Below, piece after piece: positions 21,478 to 35,400 of a DNA stretch of 64,000 nt. The position numbers were made by a program, and so were the translations under genes. This DNA is from Phoenix dactylifera. Lineage: Eukaryota; Streptophyta; Magnoliopsida; Arecales; Arecaceae. The stretch is taken from assembly GCF_009389715.1 (NCBI RefSeq), contig NC_052409.1, forward strand, positions 3,771,775-3,835,774, in the 5' to 3' direction. The notes beneath the pieces were generated by a model that was given only the letters and a program-made list of their open reading frames with translations, did not search any database and was not told where the DNA came from. Each line of letters opens with the position of its first letter. The first letter of the stretch is position 1.

Positions 21478-22176
21478 ATGACGACGCCTGACGGCGGCGG
21501 GCAGGGATCCAGGGGTGCTAATGGCACGGCGTTGGCCGTCAAGAAGCCGCCGTCGAAGGACCGTCACAGCAAGGTGGACGGTCGCGGGCGGCGGATCCGG
21601 ATGCCGATTATCTGCGCCGCGCGCGTCTTCCAGCTGACCCGCGAGCTCGGCCACAAGTCCGATGGGCAGACCATCGAGTGGCTGCTCCGCCAGGCCGAGC
21701 CATCCATCATCGCCGCCACCGGCACAGGTACCACCCCCGCCTGCTTCTCCTCCGCCGCCCCCCGTTCCGCTGCCGTCCACTCTATCTCCTCCCCCTCCTC
21801 CTCCTCCGCCGCCGCCGCCACCGCCGCCGCAGACCACAAGACCCCCTACCACCTCCTCCCCCCGCCCGCCACCGCCCCCGCCCCCTTCATCCTCGGCAAG
21901 CGCCTCCGCTCCGACGACGACTCCGCCGCAGGCGGCGGCCCGGTTATCGGCCCGGCGGGGGGTTTCTGGACGGTGCCGGCCAGACCGGACTTCGGGCAGC
22001 TATGGAGCCTCGCGGCGCCGGAGATCATCGCCGCCCAGCCGGTCGGCGAGGCCTCGGCCTCTAGGTTGGGGAACTACTTTCCTATCGCCCAGGGGCACCT
22101 CAACCTGCTCGCCTCGTTGTCGGGGGCGCCGACAACTGCGGCCGCGGCAGCGAGCAGAGAAGACGAGTCTCGTTGA
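21478..22176 (+). CDS. TCP7: Class I TCP transcription factor, TCP7/TCP21 type
   Basis: Intronless frame of 232 codons. The TCP domain spans about residues 20-78: basic region '[17 protein letters not shown]', then the helix-loop-helix '[40 protein letters not shown]'. The short basic region marks class I (PCF). After a Ser/Ala/Pro-rich middle section come '[20 protein letters not shown]' and '[19 protein letters not shown]', C-terminal blocks that I recall from the TCP7/TCP21 group; the symbol indicates that clade rather than proven orthology. Class I TCPs bind GGNCCCAC-type sites and act in growth, cell division and clock control. The gene is very GC-rich compared with its surroundings and carries GCC/CCG runs. 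A donor-like CTCAG|GTTAGT just after the stop (about 22193) may start a 3' UTR intron. The start is the first ATG after the CT-rich leader. Confidence 0.93.
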   Translation: MTTPDGGGQGSRGANGTALAVKKPPSKDRHSKVDGRGRRIRMPIICAARVFQLTRELGHKSDGQTIEWLLRQAEPSIIAATGTGTTPACFSSAAPRSAAVHSISSPSSSSAAAATAAADHKTPYHLLPPPATAPAPFILGKRLRSDDDSAAGGGPVIGPAGGFWTVPARPDFGQLWSLAAPEIIAAQPVGEASASRLGNYFPIAQGHLNLLASLSGAPTTAAAAASREDESR

Positions 22177-23375
22177 TTGTTTCGGGTTCTCAGGTTAGTG
22201 TTAGGTTTTAACTTTTAAGATTGGATGAAAAAAGGTCGAAGCTTGTGGAATTGGCTGTAGTACTTCGCCCGCTGTCTTTCTTTTTCTTTTCTTATCCCTT
22301 TGTTTGTGAGGCTTTGCTCGAGCAGTGGAGAATTGGGATTCGTGAAACGGCTTTGGTTCCCTGAGCTACTCAACAAATAACAAGACTGGTTACAAAAGGA
22401 AGGAACTTGGAATCAAAAAATTACTACTGTACTCAATGGAAAGATGGTAGCCTTACTATTTCCTGTTCTGCCGTGGAGAATGTAGGATACTGAAGGCGTC
22501 ATCAGTCCTCTTGTCTTCCTGCAAGCCACCGGGAGAAAGGCTCTTATTGGAAATCTAGGTTTCCTGGAATCAGATGGCTCTATAAGTTCAAGGAGCAGTA
22601 TTGGAATTCGGTTTGATTGAATAACTGGCAATGGGAATGTTGTAAGTTGGTTAATTTATCATCTTGGCCGCTGCAGAGAAGAATTTGGATTTAATAAGTG
22701 ATCTCAGGTGCCTTGATAAAGAGGGCTTGGGAACCTAGTGGTTTTGGACTCAAGCCTCGGGTCTCTTCCTCCACTCTATTTATTGCTGCGTCAAGTGTGG
22801 AAATGGCTGCAGAAAACCTCTGTTGTAAGGCTGTAAGTTCTGTTATTTCAACTTTCATCTCTATCTTAGTCATTTCTCCTGGATTTATTAGTAAGGAAAT
22901 AATGAGTGTATGTATGTATTTATGCATTGTTTGGAGTGTATGATGCTAATAAAAGTGTACCTGTTCCTGTTGCTGATGACACTTGCAGTTGTGTGCTAAA
23001 TTATTTAGTTTACTGTGAAGCACTGATCATTCATCAAATGGGCAGAGGATGATTGATCAGTGGCTCTGGGAGCTTGCTATAGGCAATAGGGAAAAGCGTG
23101 TCTTTAAAATTTTGCTTATTTTCTCTAGCATACGTTCTTCATTTCCTTCAAATATGACATATAAACACCTCTGCATGCTGCTTACTATATTCACTCATTC
23201 TTTACTTTTACCTCCCTAAAATTAAGCTCATGATTATGGTTGTATGAATTATTGAAAATTCAAAGTTGAAAACTTGATTAAATCTCTATGTTAGCGTGGA
23301 ATCTAGAGATCCAAACTTGTGTTGTTTTATCTGCAGGGAGCTTTTTATGCTTTGGTTGCTTATTTATTGTTGTTG
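22177..23375. other. TCP 3' UTR and downstream DNA
   Basis: Likely 3' UTR of the TCP gene, possibly with an intron, then gene-free DNA. No independent gene is supported. Confidence 0.4.
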
Positions 23376-23590
23376 TTGTTGTTGTTTATGTCTCTTGACA
23401 TGCTGGCTCTGACTGTTCTGGAGTAGATTTTTCCTTTCTTCTTATTCTACCAGCTTCATTTCCACTATGCCTTGTACAGCGTGTTGTTGTTATTTATGTG
23501 CCTTGACATGCTGGCTCTGGTCAAGCTGGAGTAGATCTTTGCTTTCTTCTTATTCTACCAACCTCTTTTTCGCTGAGCCTTGGACAATTC
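23376..23590. repeat. Two-copy tandem duplication downstream of the TCP gene
   Basis: Units of about 105-110 bp (about 23376-23480 and 23481-23590). Both contain CTTGACATGCTGGCTCTG, then CTGGAGTAGAT, then CTTTCTTCTTATTCTACCA. A TTG-rich tract starts the first unit. Confidence 0.7.
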
Positions 23591-26500
23591 AATGTACATG
23601 GTCAAATGAATTGTCCAAACAAACCATTCTTCTTCGATGACCAATCAGTATTCATATTTATTTGTGCTTACCAGATCGAAGAAGCATGTTTCTCATGGTC
23701 ATTTAGTCTTGTACCTCCAAGGACAAATTAACTACTCGAGGCCTGTTACTTACAGTTGGTTCGTTTATAAAAGTATCTTTCCTTATTCTCCTGTCTGATT
23801 TTAGTTGAAGAAGATTCATGAGAAAAGTTGACATAGATATGAGTAAATTCTCCTGCATGATGTTTTTCCTATCAGTTTTTCTTTGCTGCATGAATTGTTT
23901 TCACAATTAAACAAAATGCACAAAAAATAAGTAGGTATTATAGGTAAATGCTCGCTTTGGTGGTGTTTATCAGAGTACTTTGCCTAGAATAAACTGTGTT
24001 TGTCCGCTGGTAGCCAATATTATCTCTAAAATAACATTCTTTAAAAGCAGAATATGTCATGGATGATGGATCTTAGAGAGTCTTGCTTTCGGCAGTCTAA
24101 GTTAGATTATTTGTCGTTACAAATGATAATGATGATGTGAATTTGATTTTCTCTTGCCATAGCAATTTCGGTTGGTGGAACCAATCTTTCCACCACAATA
24201 TCCCGAAATCTGGCTAGATTCTTGGGCTCTTATGATTGAATTGTCTTGCTTTTGTTTATTTTATCTTTGTTTTAGCAAGCACTGTGGTATGGACATTTCA
24301 AGATTACTGGATCCTTTTTTGAACCATTTATCGTATGAAAAGACGGTGGAACAAATTGTCTTCAGCATCTTTGAGATACGATACGGAGGATGAGAAACTT
24401 TTATATTGCCAGCACCAGTTTTGGGTTTTGAATTCAAAAGAGCAATTTGTGTGCAACTAATGAAAATGGAAGTTGGCCAAAGATTTCGGCTTAAGATGGT
24501 CAAAAGTTCTTGCTGAATGGCCTTGAAGTCTGGGGTCGCCTACCTTTCCTGGAATAGCGGTATCAGGAGTTGAGGAGAAGAAAAAAAAAAAAAGTTCTTT
24601 GAGCAGCTATATTTGACTTCGAACACTAGAAAGTATAGTACATCATACTGGTCCGAACCAGATGGTATACTGACACTTGGTACACCAAAAAAATTTCATA
24701 CCATATTGTGCTGATACTGTGCTAATGTGGCATCAGTACACATAGAAATAGCGAACTTTGTTAGGAAGTGCTTTTGATAGGGTGTTTTGACACTTGCTTT
24801 AAATTGCACTGGAGCAGTAGTTGTCCTTACCAACTCGGCATTGGTTGAATTGATGAATTTTATTGGACTGGATTGAGGCTTTGTTGGCTGAGCCCAGGTT
24901 ATCCTCTGGGATTGCATGGTTGTAGTTCAAATGCATACGTAGAGATGTATCATGCATGTTTAAGTTAAAATGAGTAGCTTTCTGTGCATATATGTCTTTT
25001 AATAGGGAAAATAATTAGAAGGAACTGTGGAACGAAGTATTTTGCTTATTATTCCAGCTATGACATGCTTGCATACCAATGGCGTTCCTTGGTGTTTGTT
25101 CTGTTTGCGCCTTTCGTCCGTCTTACCTCAGATATCACGTCTGGCTTCGCATTTGGCATCGCCTATCTCTGTACTCGAATGGCAGTACTCGAAAAGGCTT
25201 GCCTCCGGCATGCTTGCGACATCGAGTTGCTTGTGGAGACGTGCAATATTGCAATCGTCCAAATCCACCAAAAGCTTCAGAATCTTTCTGAGCAATCATT
25301 GATGTCCTTTGTCACCGCCCAAGCAACCACTTTCTGGTTGTAAAAATTTCTCGTTTTGATCTTGTTGATAACTGGGCTTTTAAAGTTAGATCCCCTACCG
25401 TGCATGAGATAACCTTTGGATAGAAAGCAGAAGTTATTTTAGCTTCATCGGCCTCCAAGCCATGCATGCAGTGTCACGGATTCGTTGCTTGCAATATTAA
25501 TATGACCATGCAACTTGATTAAATCATTGGCTGATATGACTCCTAGGAATCTATTTCTCCTATCGTACCATGTTGCTGCCAAGAAAACAACGAACAACCC
25601 TTACCAAGAAACCTTGATAAAGTTGGCCTGCTTGAAATCTCTGTGCTCTGTCACTTCTTTGGATTTCTCTTGTTCATTTAACATTTGTCATATCCTTGAT
25701 AGCAACTATAGACCTAGAGGTGCATGGATTGGATCCCATCTTTTCAGCACGTCAGAAGGTAATTCTGAAACTTAGCACAAAGCTCACTCTAGGTGAAGGC
25801 TTAAACGTCCCACAGAACTAATACCATATTATTAGTCTACAGATCATAAAAAGTTGCTTCTTTACGAATAATTTCAATCTCAGAGATTGCCCGACTTTGA
25901 GGATCTCGCCGTGAACGAGGCCCAGGACCAAACCCATGACCATGGTACAGCCTTTCTTAACATTTTGTAGTCTATGGTCGGCCGATCCTTTGGGTGTGTC
26001 ATTTTATATAGATTAGGATCTTGGCATATGTGATGCATGAGAGACAAAGCATGGATGGTTATAATTCATTCATTTGTTTGATTTTTTTTTTTATGTTAAT
26101 ATTTTTGTCTTATACGAAAAGTGTGAGATGCCATTTTGGATTATTAATAATCCGGTTCCTCAAAAATTTCGCTATCTTGTTTCTTCTTATTTAGTACTCT
26201 TTGGTTAAAGTGCGGTCAATAGAAAAATAAAAAAATATTTTTTTTTAGTTAAAGTTTTTAAAGAAGAGAGATAGAAAAATAGAAGACTACACCACTTATG
26301 GGGTCGCAATGGCTCTATTTGCGATATTTTTATCTATTATTTTGAAAATTTATAATGCTTCCGTTTTACTGGATGGAATTTCAATGAGTTAGGTTCATAA
26401 GAACTAGAAAGTCCTAGTTTTTCAAATCAACAAAAATTACTTTACTTAAAAAAGATTCGGAGTAGTTCGATCATGAGATTTATTTGTTTCGGTATTTTCA

Positions 26501-27512
26501 GAATATGAGTGTGTAACTTTCTTATTGGAATAAGATTTTCATGTGAAATATGGAAAAAAAAATTATGGAAGATGACAAAGCTACTTTCCCACCAGTTGGA
26601 AATTATAATTTTTTTCTAAAAATATTTTTAAGCCATTATGGGTAAAGTATTTCACTTAATTAAGTGTATAATAAGTATTTCGCATAATTTTTTAAATAAT
26701 AGATGCTCAGCCAAATATAAACTTACATATAACATTTTCTCATGATCAATCAAGCGTGCCAAAACTGATATTATATTTTTAGAAATAATTTTTCAAAAGA
26801 AAAAATTTCAGTGACCAAACACGTCTTGACGGGAAAAATCTTTAGTTTATTCTTCACATGAATAATAAGATACGGATAAATGATCCTAATGAAGAATGCT
26901 ACGGCAAAGGTTGCTTCGTAAAATAGGATCATGTACCATATTGTTAAATTTAATAAAAGGAATTAACAAATTAATTGTCTAAAACTGAGGAGGCACGTAT
27001 TTCAAAGATTTGTCCTTTTTTTATTAGACATTTCAAAGACTTGTCACAAGAGGAATAAGCTGCCCTAAGGAAGATTAGAACTTTTGAGGTAGGTTTAGTT
27101 GCATTCTTGAGTTGACGTTTTTTTATTGCCAAATATATGGAAAAAAAAATTAAAAACATCTAACCATCAGTAACCATTCATTATTTAAATTTTGGCCTAA
27201 ATTGCATTGTAGTTTCATGAAAGGTGAGAAACCAGATACAAGGAATGATGCTAGTTCCAACTATCAAAATCCTATCTGATTTACAATGGACTTAAGCTAA
27301 TATGATAAGGCTTAGCCTTAAGCAATTTAACAACTTTCCAAACAAAATTGAATATATAGCCTTGGTGGTGTCATTTACTATTTTTTCATGATTTAAATGA
27401 CTTAATAGCCATATGACTTATTTTTATATTTTATTAAAAAATAGAGATATAACTTGTACATTTGTTTATATTGTTATTTTAAATTTGAAGATTTTTTCAA
27501 AAAAATAAAATA
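23591..27512. other. Gene-poor DNA with repeat remnants
   Basis: Holds a GGTAC/GGTCC-rich scrap at about 24645-24720 resembling the hAT-like family, a GC-richer stretch at 25030-25340 with open frames on both strands but no recognised domain, and a MITE-like segment (26195-26830). No gene can be supported. Confidence 0.4.
26195..26830. mobile_element. Possible degenerate MITE with TTTGGTT/AACCAAA-type ends
   Basis: The left side has CTCTTTGGTTAAAGTG, and the right side, read in reverse complement, has ACGTGTTTGGTCACTG. This resembles the CGTTTGGTT ends of the element at 18900-19379. The interior is AT-rich. Borders are approximate and no target duplication was seen. Confidence 0.3.
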
Positions 27513-27552
27513 GTTTTACAAGACAGAGGCTCTACCACCGAGCTGTAGGGGC
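27513..27552 (-). pseudogene. 5' half of a tRNA-Thr(UGU)-like sequence
   Basis: Read on the minus strand it begins GCCCCTACAGCTCGGTGGTA, with a paired D-arm (GCTC...GAGC) and an anticodon loop CTTGTAA (anticodon TGT, threonine). Similarity stops right after the loop: there is no 3' anticodon stem, T-arm or acceptor. It is either a truncated tRNA pseudogene or the head of a decayed SINE. Confidence 0.5.
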
Positions 27553-29206
27553 TTTTAATTTGCTTTTTCAAGGGAGACTTATAATGTAGAACTTTCATAA
27601 GATGTGCTATTAATTTTTTTTCAGATAAACATGGCTCGCCGACATCAATTCTTCCCCGAAGGTTAAAGACAATAGAAATGAAACTCTCAAATTATGAGTA
27701 TACTTATCAAAATATATGGAATGATTAAGATAATCAATAGTTAAAATAAGGGATTCTAGTTGTTCATTACTACCTATCATGCGCATCACACATGCAAACT
27801 GTAGTAGTTGTTTGATTGCTAGCAAATGCCTTGTGGTTAGCATGCATATACTTGGATGATCGAACTTGTAATAAGGTATTCTAAGGCTCTAGTCATGTAA
27901 TACTTTCGTATCCTATGCATAATGCATTTAGATTGTTAACATAGGCTCGAGGGACTCAAATAATGAAAATGTAAAGATGTATGGGATGATTGGAATCGTA
28001 TTAGTATCGATGGTGCAATTACTTATCATTGTATGATAGATGACAAGTCCTAAAAAGGTATGGAACATCTTATACAAATCAGTTCATACTATAAAAATCA
28101 ATTAAGTTACATAGTCTAAAATCGTTTGGATCATACTAATAGGAATAGTAAACTAATTGTTGGGTCAATTATGAGAGAGAGAAAGAGTGAGAGGCCTGAT
28201 TATGTCCATTCATCTTCGGATTTCAACCAGCCTAGGATAACCTAACCCAATCGAGTGTCCAATATGGTTCTCCTAACATCGACCAATACGATGCATTGGT
28301 TAGAAATCCAAGAATGAGTCAAGTCCGGATACAGCTCGATAGGATTTAGAACTGAATTAGACTATCCACTTCACTAATAAATCATGACATCAATTTAACT
28401 AAACTATCGATTGGTTTTGTAGTAATGACAAGCATATTGGATATTCTATTAACATTTTTTCAGCCAATAATTATATATTTATTATTTTTTAATTTCAAAA
28501 AATAAATTTTCTTTACTTTTTTTGCATTATTTTTTTCAGAATTTATTAATGCTCCACCAAGCCATATTACTTTTATCTATATCACACTCGTGAATTAGAC
28601 CCATAAACAATTCTCTCTTGATATATTTTGCATGGAAATAATAGATTTACATACAAATGGCAGCCTTGCCGACTTCACATATAAAAGTTGCAACTTAAGA
28701 ACTAAAATATAGTTCTATATTAATATTGCAATGCGAATATAATTTTTGTAATATATTAATATTAAGATGGTAGACCATCTGTGGTCTTTATATGGATCTT
28801 GTTTTAGGCAGAGACTTTTACGTAATTAAGGTTTCACCAATGGAATTTTAAAAGAATTGTGTGTCCAACTCAAGAAGGATCCAAGACAATAATTGCAAGT
28901 TTTTTCCAGTCCCTATGCAAGAGATCTTATGAGTTTGGGACCATTAAAAGATTAAAATTTTATCAGAAAAGTGCCTAAAATAATTCTTTCAACTTAACGC
29001 CAAGATCCTTGCAGAGACTGTAAATTTGCTGCAGTAAATAATTATAACGGTGAATACCTGGAAGAAAATTATACGTTTAACGTGGAATGTATAAGAAAAT
29101 TTTCCGTTCGGCTTAAGAGAGGGAGAGAGTTCACATAATTGGGTTTGTTTAAGTAATTAAAGTCAAGATTAGGGACTTCTAAGTAATTTTGCCGTCGAGC
29201 GGCCGA
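27553..29206. other. Gene-free AT-rich DNA before VPS52
   Basis: No supported gene. The last few hundred bases are presumably the VPS52 promoter. Confidence 0.4.
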
Positions 29207-29212
29207 TATAAA
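29207..29212 (+). promoter_or_regulatory. TATA box candidate of VPS52
   Basis: TATAAA flanked by GC-rich sequence, about 214 bp before the proposed start codon. The distance fits a short 5' leader. Confidence 0.4.
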
Positions 29213-29425
29213 GCCCCCGAAGAAGTTCGTTTTTACATTTTTATTTTTAACCAGGGGATCCGCGGTGGAGGTCTTTGTGAGAGACTGAGGAGCGAAAACC
29301 CGTCCAGCCTTTTCTCCCCTCACCACGATCCCGCGATCCCTCCGCCATTAGCAACGTCAGCTGGAGCTTGAATCCCAGGTCATTTGCGCCGAATCCACGA
29401 TCATCGATCTCCTCCGCTTCTCCTC

Positions 29426-32400
29426 ATGGTAATGCCCCGATCTCATCCTCACATCGCCCTGGTTTTTCCCCAATTTCTCCAGGATTTCCAGGTCTTTTTC
29501 TTGAGCGCTTGGGTCCTAGGGTTCTAGATCTGGTGTCCCTAGATTTCTAGTGGCATTCTCTTTGATTTCTTTAGGTTTTTACTGTGCGAAATAATAGTTT
29601 GTCAATTTCACTCTTCTTGCATCTGGTTTCTTGATATGCCTTACCATACCGAAATTAGGTAAACTGATCTCTTGATTCGACCGATTGATTTGGTTTCTTG
29701 ATGACTTGAGTAGATTTTATTCTACGGGTAATTTGGATTTGTCGATGGTTTGCCTAGAATTATCTCCTGAACATCCGGTCGAACAGCTTTATCTCAAATT
29801 TAGTTACCGCTTTCTTCGCCGCCCATTTCTTAAGGGAGGATGGGAGAAATAATATTCAAGAAATCTAGCTATCTTGATTGAAGCTTCTGATACTTCATTG
29901 GGTTTTTACTATGATTGAAGTTTGCTATATAGGATTTTTCTTGTTAAATCTGTGTTAATCCACATCTTTGTATTATGCAAAAGCCAGCAACTTAGTTAAA
30001 CCATAAATCCATCAAGAAATCTCGATAATCATGAATAAACCTAAGAAAACGACTTTGGGTGGTTAAAGGTTTTCAAACAATAAGGAGATTCAATTATTTG
30101 TTGAAGCTCAATGCGCATGCTGAAGATTCTGGATAGGGAGCACCATTTCAGAGACTTGTAGGAGTTAAATTAGGTCACTTGGATAGGTGGATAAAGGAAT
30201 ATGATTGGATGTTTATGGAAGAGGTAGTCATGGAACTGCTATATAGTGAAAGATCTTGCATGGCAGAGCTGTTATCAATGATTCTTGGAATTAGGTTGTA
30301 TATGGTCAGAGTTGCCACCAGTTATGATTTTTGAGGAGCTGCTGAAAGATCTTGCATGGCAGAGCTGTTATCAATGATTCTTGGAATTAGGTTGTATATG
30401 GTCAGAGTTGCCACCAGTTATGATTTTTGAGGAGCTGCCGCAATTGGAGTTTTAGTTTAGTTTTAGCTTTGGCGCTGAGAAGATGCTTATCTACTTCCAA
30501 AACTTTTTCGTGTTGTTCTCCACCTTGAGATAGCTAGTGATCGTTGGTCTCTTGAGGCTTACGAGAGAAGAGCTAGAGACAAACCAATGAAGTGAAAGGA
30601 AGATAATCATTTTAGGTTACTTAACTATGAGATATGTAGCCTAGATGCTCTACATGATGAGGAGGGTATGTTAAATTTAAATGAAGTGCTGGAGAAAAAG
30701 AAGTGGAGGTTGAACCTGGAAAAGCATAAGCCTTGGAGAGGTTTAAATACACTCTGCATTATTGGGGGTTTGGATTGGGAAAGAGACAAATGGGAACATA
30801 GGTTCATAAGCCAGCCCAAATAGCTGGGCATGTTTGTGATGAGATAAATCTGGCTTAAAATAATGTTCTATGATCTAGTATAGCTGCCAAGATTAGATGA
30901 ATACATGTATGAATTTACTTCTTTATTGCTTATATTAACTTTAAATGGCTCTTACTTAAGGTTTAAACTGCTTACAAATTGGATGCAGGGTGATTCTAAT
31001 GTTGAGATTCAAGATAATCAAAAACAAGGATTTGACCTGGGAGTTTTTGTTGGGGATCTGGCTTTTGATGAGGATGCCAGCAGGTTCTATCTTACTGACT
31101 CAATATTTTATGCTTGTTGCGGTAGACATGACAGTTATGTTATTGGTTTATATGAATTAGAACATATGATTCTTAAGTCATTTGATAAAGGATAAAAAAT
31201 TCTTCGGCTTTCACTATCCACTGGGACCAATAACATGGAAGTTTATGCTGGATATTATCATGAAATTGATCGAATGTTTCAGTAATCCATATTGAAATTT
31301 GTGTGATGTGATATATTTCTGTTTCAACAATTGATCATGCTTTCCATTATGTTTTTGTTCTTTCTGTTTGTCAACTTCATGGAGTTATCTGTGTGTGTTT
31401 CTTCTTTTTGTCCAATAGTCCACTGTAGCTGAATTTTGGTTAAAGCAAGTGCCTGCACATTCTGAACTCTTGTTTCTGTAGACATCTAATCTGAACAGGT
31501 TGATGTATTGCACATTTGTCTCTCAGTCTCTCACTTGATTTGAAGTATATATGCAGGAGCAGCAGGACTATTTCTTCATTATGATAGATGAATTTGTTCA
31601 CTCATATATTGCATTTTAATGAAGATGCTGTCTGTTTCCCTGAGAACAATATATTTTTAGTAAATAAGTGAACAAATCATGTGGAATGTCCCCCGTGTTG
31701 GCCATACCTGTAAATTGGAATATCAATCCAAAAATCATTTTTGTTGTAGCAATGATTTCAGTGCTAGTTCCTTAAAATTCGAATGCCTCTATATGTTGCT
31801 CCATAAAAAAATGAAGAATTTGATCAATAACTTGTACTGATGTTAAATTGACACGCTTCACTGTAATGTACCCACAAATATTATCCCTCTCTATCAGGTT
31901 GGCCTTTTGGATAGGATCCATTAAAGTTCAACTTGATGTCAAGCATATGATTCGTTGCTGAATTCCTGACTAGTGCAACTTAAGAAACTAAATTGACAGG
32001 GGGCAAGGCCCAACAAATTTTGAACTTCGGTTTTGTGATGTTCATGTCAATTGCAAATTGGGATGATTATGATTAAATTTTCATCTTTTCTTTAAAAGAG
32101 ATGGTATTTATCTTATTGGTTATAGCTATGCAAATAAGAAAATTGCATAGCCTTCTTTATTCATCATTAGTATAAATTTAAACTTTTTTCACCTGTTTTT
32201 CTGTTCATTTCTGCTGCATTGCTGTTGTAATTGCCTAAAGATGCTTATGCGTCTGCACATTTGCTTGTATAGTGATGAGATATCATTGGAGGGACTACAA
32301 CAAGAACTCGAAGAATGTAAGAATGATGATGTGAGTAACTCCAATCCCATCGTTGTACTAAAGCTGGAAAAGTCTTAATAGTTTGTTAGCAGGTCAACAT

Positions 32401-35400
32401 GCATTTGCATAATTGTTGTAGTGCATTAATTCAAAATCCACAAGAATTGACAGGGGCACCTGTCACAAGTAAATTCAACTCCTAATTGATTGATGTGTGG
32501 TAACCTTATATGATCTTGATCATGAATCATCCATTAAGTAATTATTTTTCTAACTTTTTAAATTTTTATTTAATAATTGTTGCACAAAGTTACCGATTGG
32601 GCTGCTAGGCTGTTTGAATTCAGTCTGCTGTTAGACCATGAGGCATTTAGTAACCGGTAGATTTGGTTATTTGATCCTGGATGGTTAACATCAGAGAGTA
32701 CTATGCGAGATCTAGTGGATTATTCTTTCACTTGTTCCTTTTTAATAGCAGAATTTTACTTCTTTTTTTTGGTAATAAAAAATTAAGTTTGGTTATTTTA
32801 TTTTGTTTTTTAATATTTTCATGATGGAAGCTTATTATATTCCAAGTTCTAATCTCGGGTTAGAAGAGTACCTTATAAAGAAGAACATATATGAATGGCA
32901 TCGGATTTTCTCATGATAACTGTTACATGAGAGCCAGAACTCTATTAAAGCTTTCATTCCCTTTACCTGTTGCATGGACATCTACATCAGCTAAACTTTT
33001 AAAAATATGTAGAGTGTGACTTATAATATTGTTCTTGCATAAAACAAATTTAGTGTTAGTGGTTAGAATTTAGTGATCATAAATTTTCTGTTTGTGGGTC
33101 AGGGGCAACCAGGGCCATGTCACCCCTTTCCATTTCTTTTGGTCAGTATTGTGTAACTTTAATGGTCTTTATATATTGTGCTTCACTTCTGATTTAGTGG
33201 TATATCGATTTTGTATATCAATATTGACTAAAAGAGAAAATGACCGTCAGACAGTTTGGGAAGGTCAGTGTTGTTATAGACAGGTAACTAGTTTTAGTAT
33301 AGAAAAATACTGGTATGTGTAAATAAAAGGTTGTATAAAATATTGTCAATTTACCATCAGTCCAATAAAAAGAAATTTGGCATATTGTTTCTTTACTTTG
33401 TTGCTTGATCCAGAATTTAATAACAGAGGTGATTGCTATCATAGAATGGTGAGAATCCAATGAAATATATTTTTAAGAGTTGCTAAGGTGGTTTGTTCAC
33501 TGCAAGGATGCTGTGGTTACCTTATATAAATATTTATTTAAAGCAGATTATGCACAATGGAATATATGACAACTCTAATTTGTGTGGTACAATTTCTTAA
33601 TTTTGATGTTTTTAATTGCCAAAATTACCTGGATTTTGAAATTTCTAGTGCGAGTGCAACTGCTTCTTAAATACAAAAAGAATTTTTACCGTAACAAATT
33701 GCACTGAAGTTTCTGATGGTTGCTTAACAATCAACCATAGGTGTATATTATCAGCCTGTAGTTTTGTACATTTGAAAAGTACCAGGAAGTACTTGAATTT
33801 TTGCAGTATCTGTCTGCCTATTTATCTGTTTTTGCGTATATAAGTAATTCATTCAGTTTTCATATGTGCCTTTTTGTTCGCATGTTTATTTGTATCTATA
33901 TGTCTCTTTAAGTCTGAACTCTATCAAGACAATTTGTTGAGCAGGTTTATCTTTAATGAATTATTTTAGCCATTCATTCTTTTCTGTTCCATAGGAAGTG
34001 GCAAATATACTAGCTAAAGGCACAAAACTACGAGAATACACGAAGGGTGTTGAAAACAATGTACGCCTAGTTGAATTGGACTCAATACAGGTCAGGAAAT
34101 TTTCTTCAGGAGGTTTTATTGGTATAATGGGCATGCAGTGTATTTGTATAATGAATATATGCATATGTATGCAAGCATGTCATCCAAAGAAGCAGGGAAT
34201 TCATGTGAAGGAGAAGATTGACATGAATGAAATTGGACTTAGTGGAGTGGCATAATTTATGAGACATGGACTGGGCATTAGTGAGTAGTGTTAGGAATTA
34301 TCTCACTTTTATGTATAACAAATGAATAGACAAAGTACTGTTTTTTGTCAAGGAAAGAAGAAGTGCCGTTCATGTATGGCATACTGATCTTCCTGTTCAT
34401 GTAATTGCTGCCCGATTTTAATAATATTTGTTCGCTACAAATATTTTCTTTTCTCTTACGACATATCTTATTATTGCTGCAAAGACATTTCCATTCTTTT
34501 TTGACATCTTTTTTTTTTTTGGACAAAAATCTTCACCCAAAATCAGGCACTGCACTTTTACAACACTTATAATGCCGACAATGATTTAGAAGTAAGATTC
34601 GATTCACTGTATACATTCTAAACTAGGAGGCATTTTTGTAGGTAACATGTAAAATTGAATATTGTGTGATTAAACAAACGCCACTTTGTTGTAAGCTTTG
34701 ATCAGTTCAGAGGAGCTAAAATTGGTTACAGAATGCAGCAAAGTTTATGACCCATTATGGAGCAGTAGGTCAATGTTGACAAATAAATAGGGCATCCTAT
34801 GTTGTTGTGTTAAAAATGCTATGGAGACAGCAAGATAGGAGCCATAAATTATATTTAAATTATACAAAATTCAATTGTTTCATTCAGAGATGTAGCTGAA
34901 TCATATACTAGAAAATAGTGTCTTGTATATGATCAACAAGGATGAGATCACAGGAGGCCAAGATTTTGGTTGGGGGGACAGCTAAGAGGAAGGGCGATAA
35001 TATGTTTTTGCAAAGTTCTGCTTTTATTGATGTTAAGAGGAATATACATGAGGGATTTGAGAGATGACCAGATCAATCCTTATAATAATTTCATAATATG
35101 TTGAGAAGTTCTATTTGTTGGTTTTCCATCCTATGTGGGGAACAAAGCTGACAAACTCCTTTCTAGATTACTGTAAGGGAAGCAGTAACTGGTCAACACA
35201 TTGGTCTTCCGCCATCATTTTCTCTATCCTTGCTGCATTTCTGATCATGCAAAACTGTATGCTATTTTACTTCTATTAATTAAGAAATTTTGTCTTCTCT
35301 AATTATGCAGGATTACATCAAAGAGAGTGATAATTTAGTTTTACTACATGATCAAATTCATGATTGCGACAACATTTTATCACAAATGGAAACTCTTCTC

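Noticed and set aside
21454-22198. Long Gly-rich (minus) and Pro-rich (plus) frames over the TCP gene
   Set aside because: They come from the GCC/CCG-rich coding sequence read in other frames.
24645-24720. GGTCCGAACC / GGTATAC scrap as a further hAT-like copy
   Set aside because: No end matching the family and no duplication could be found.
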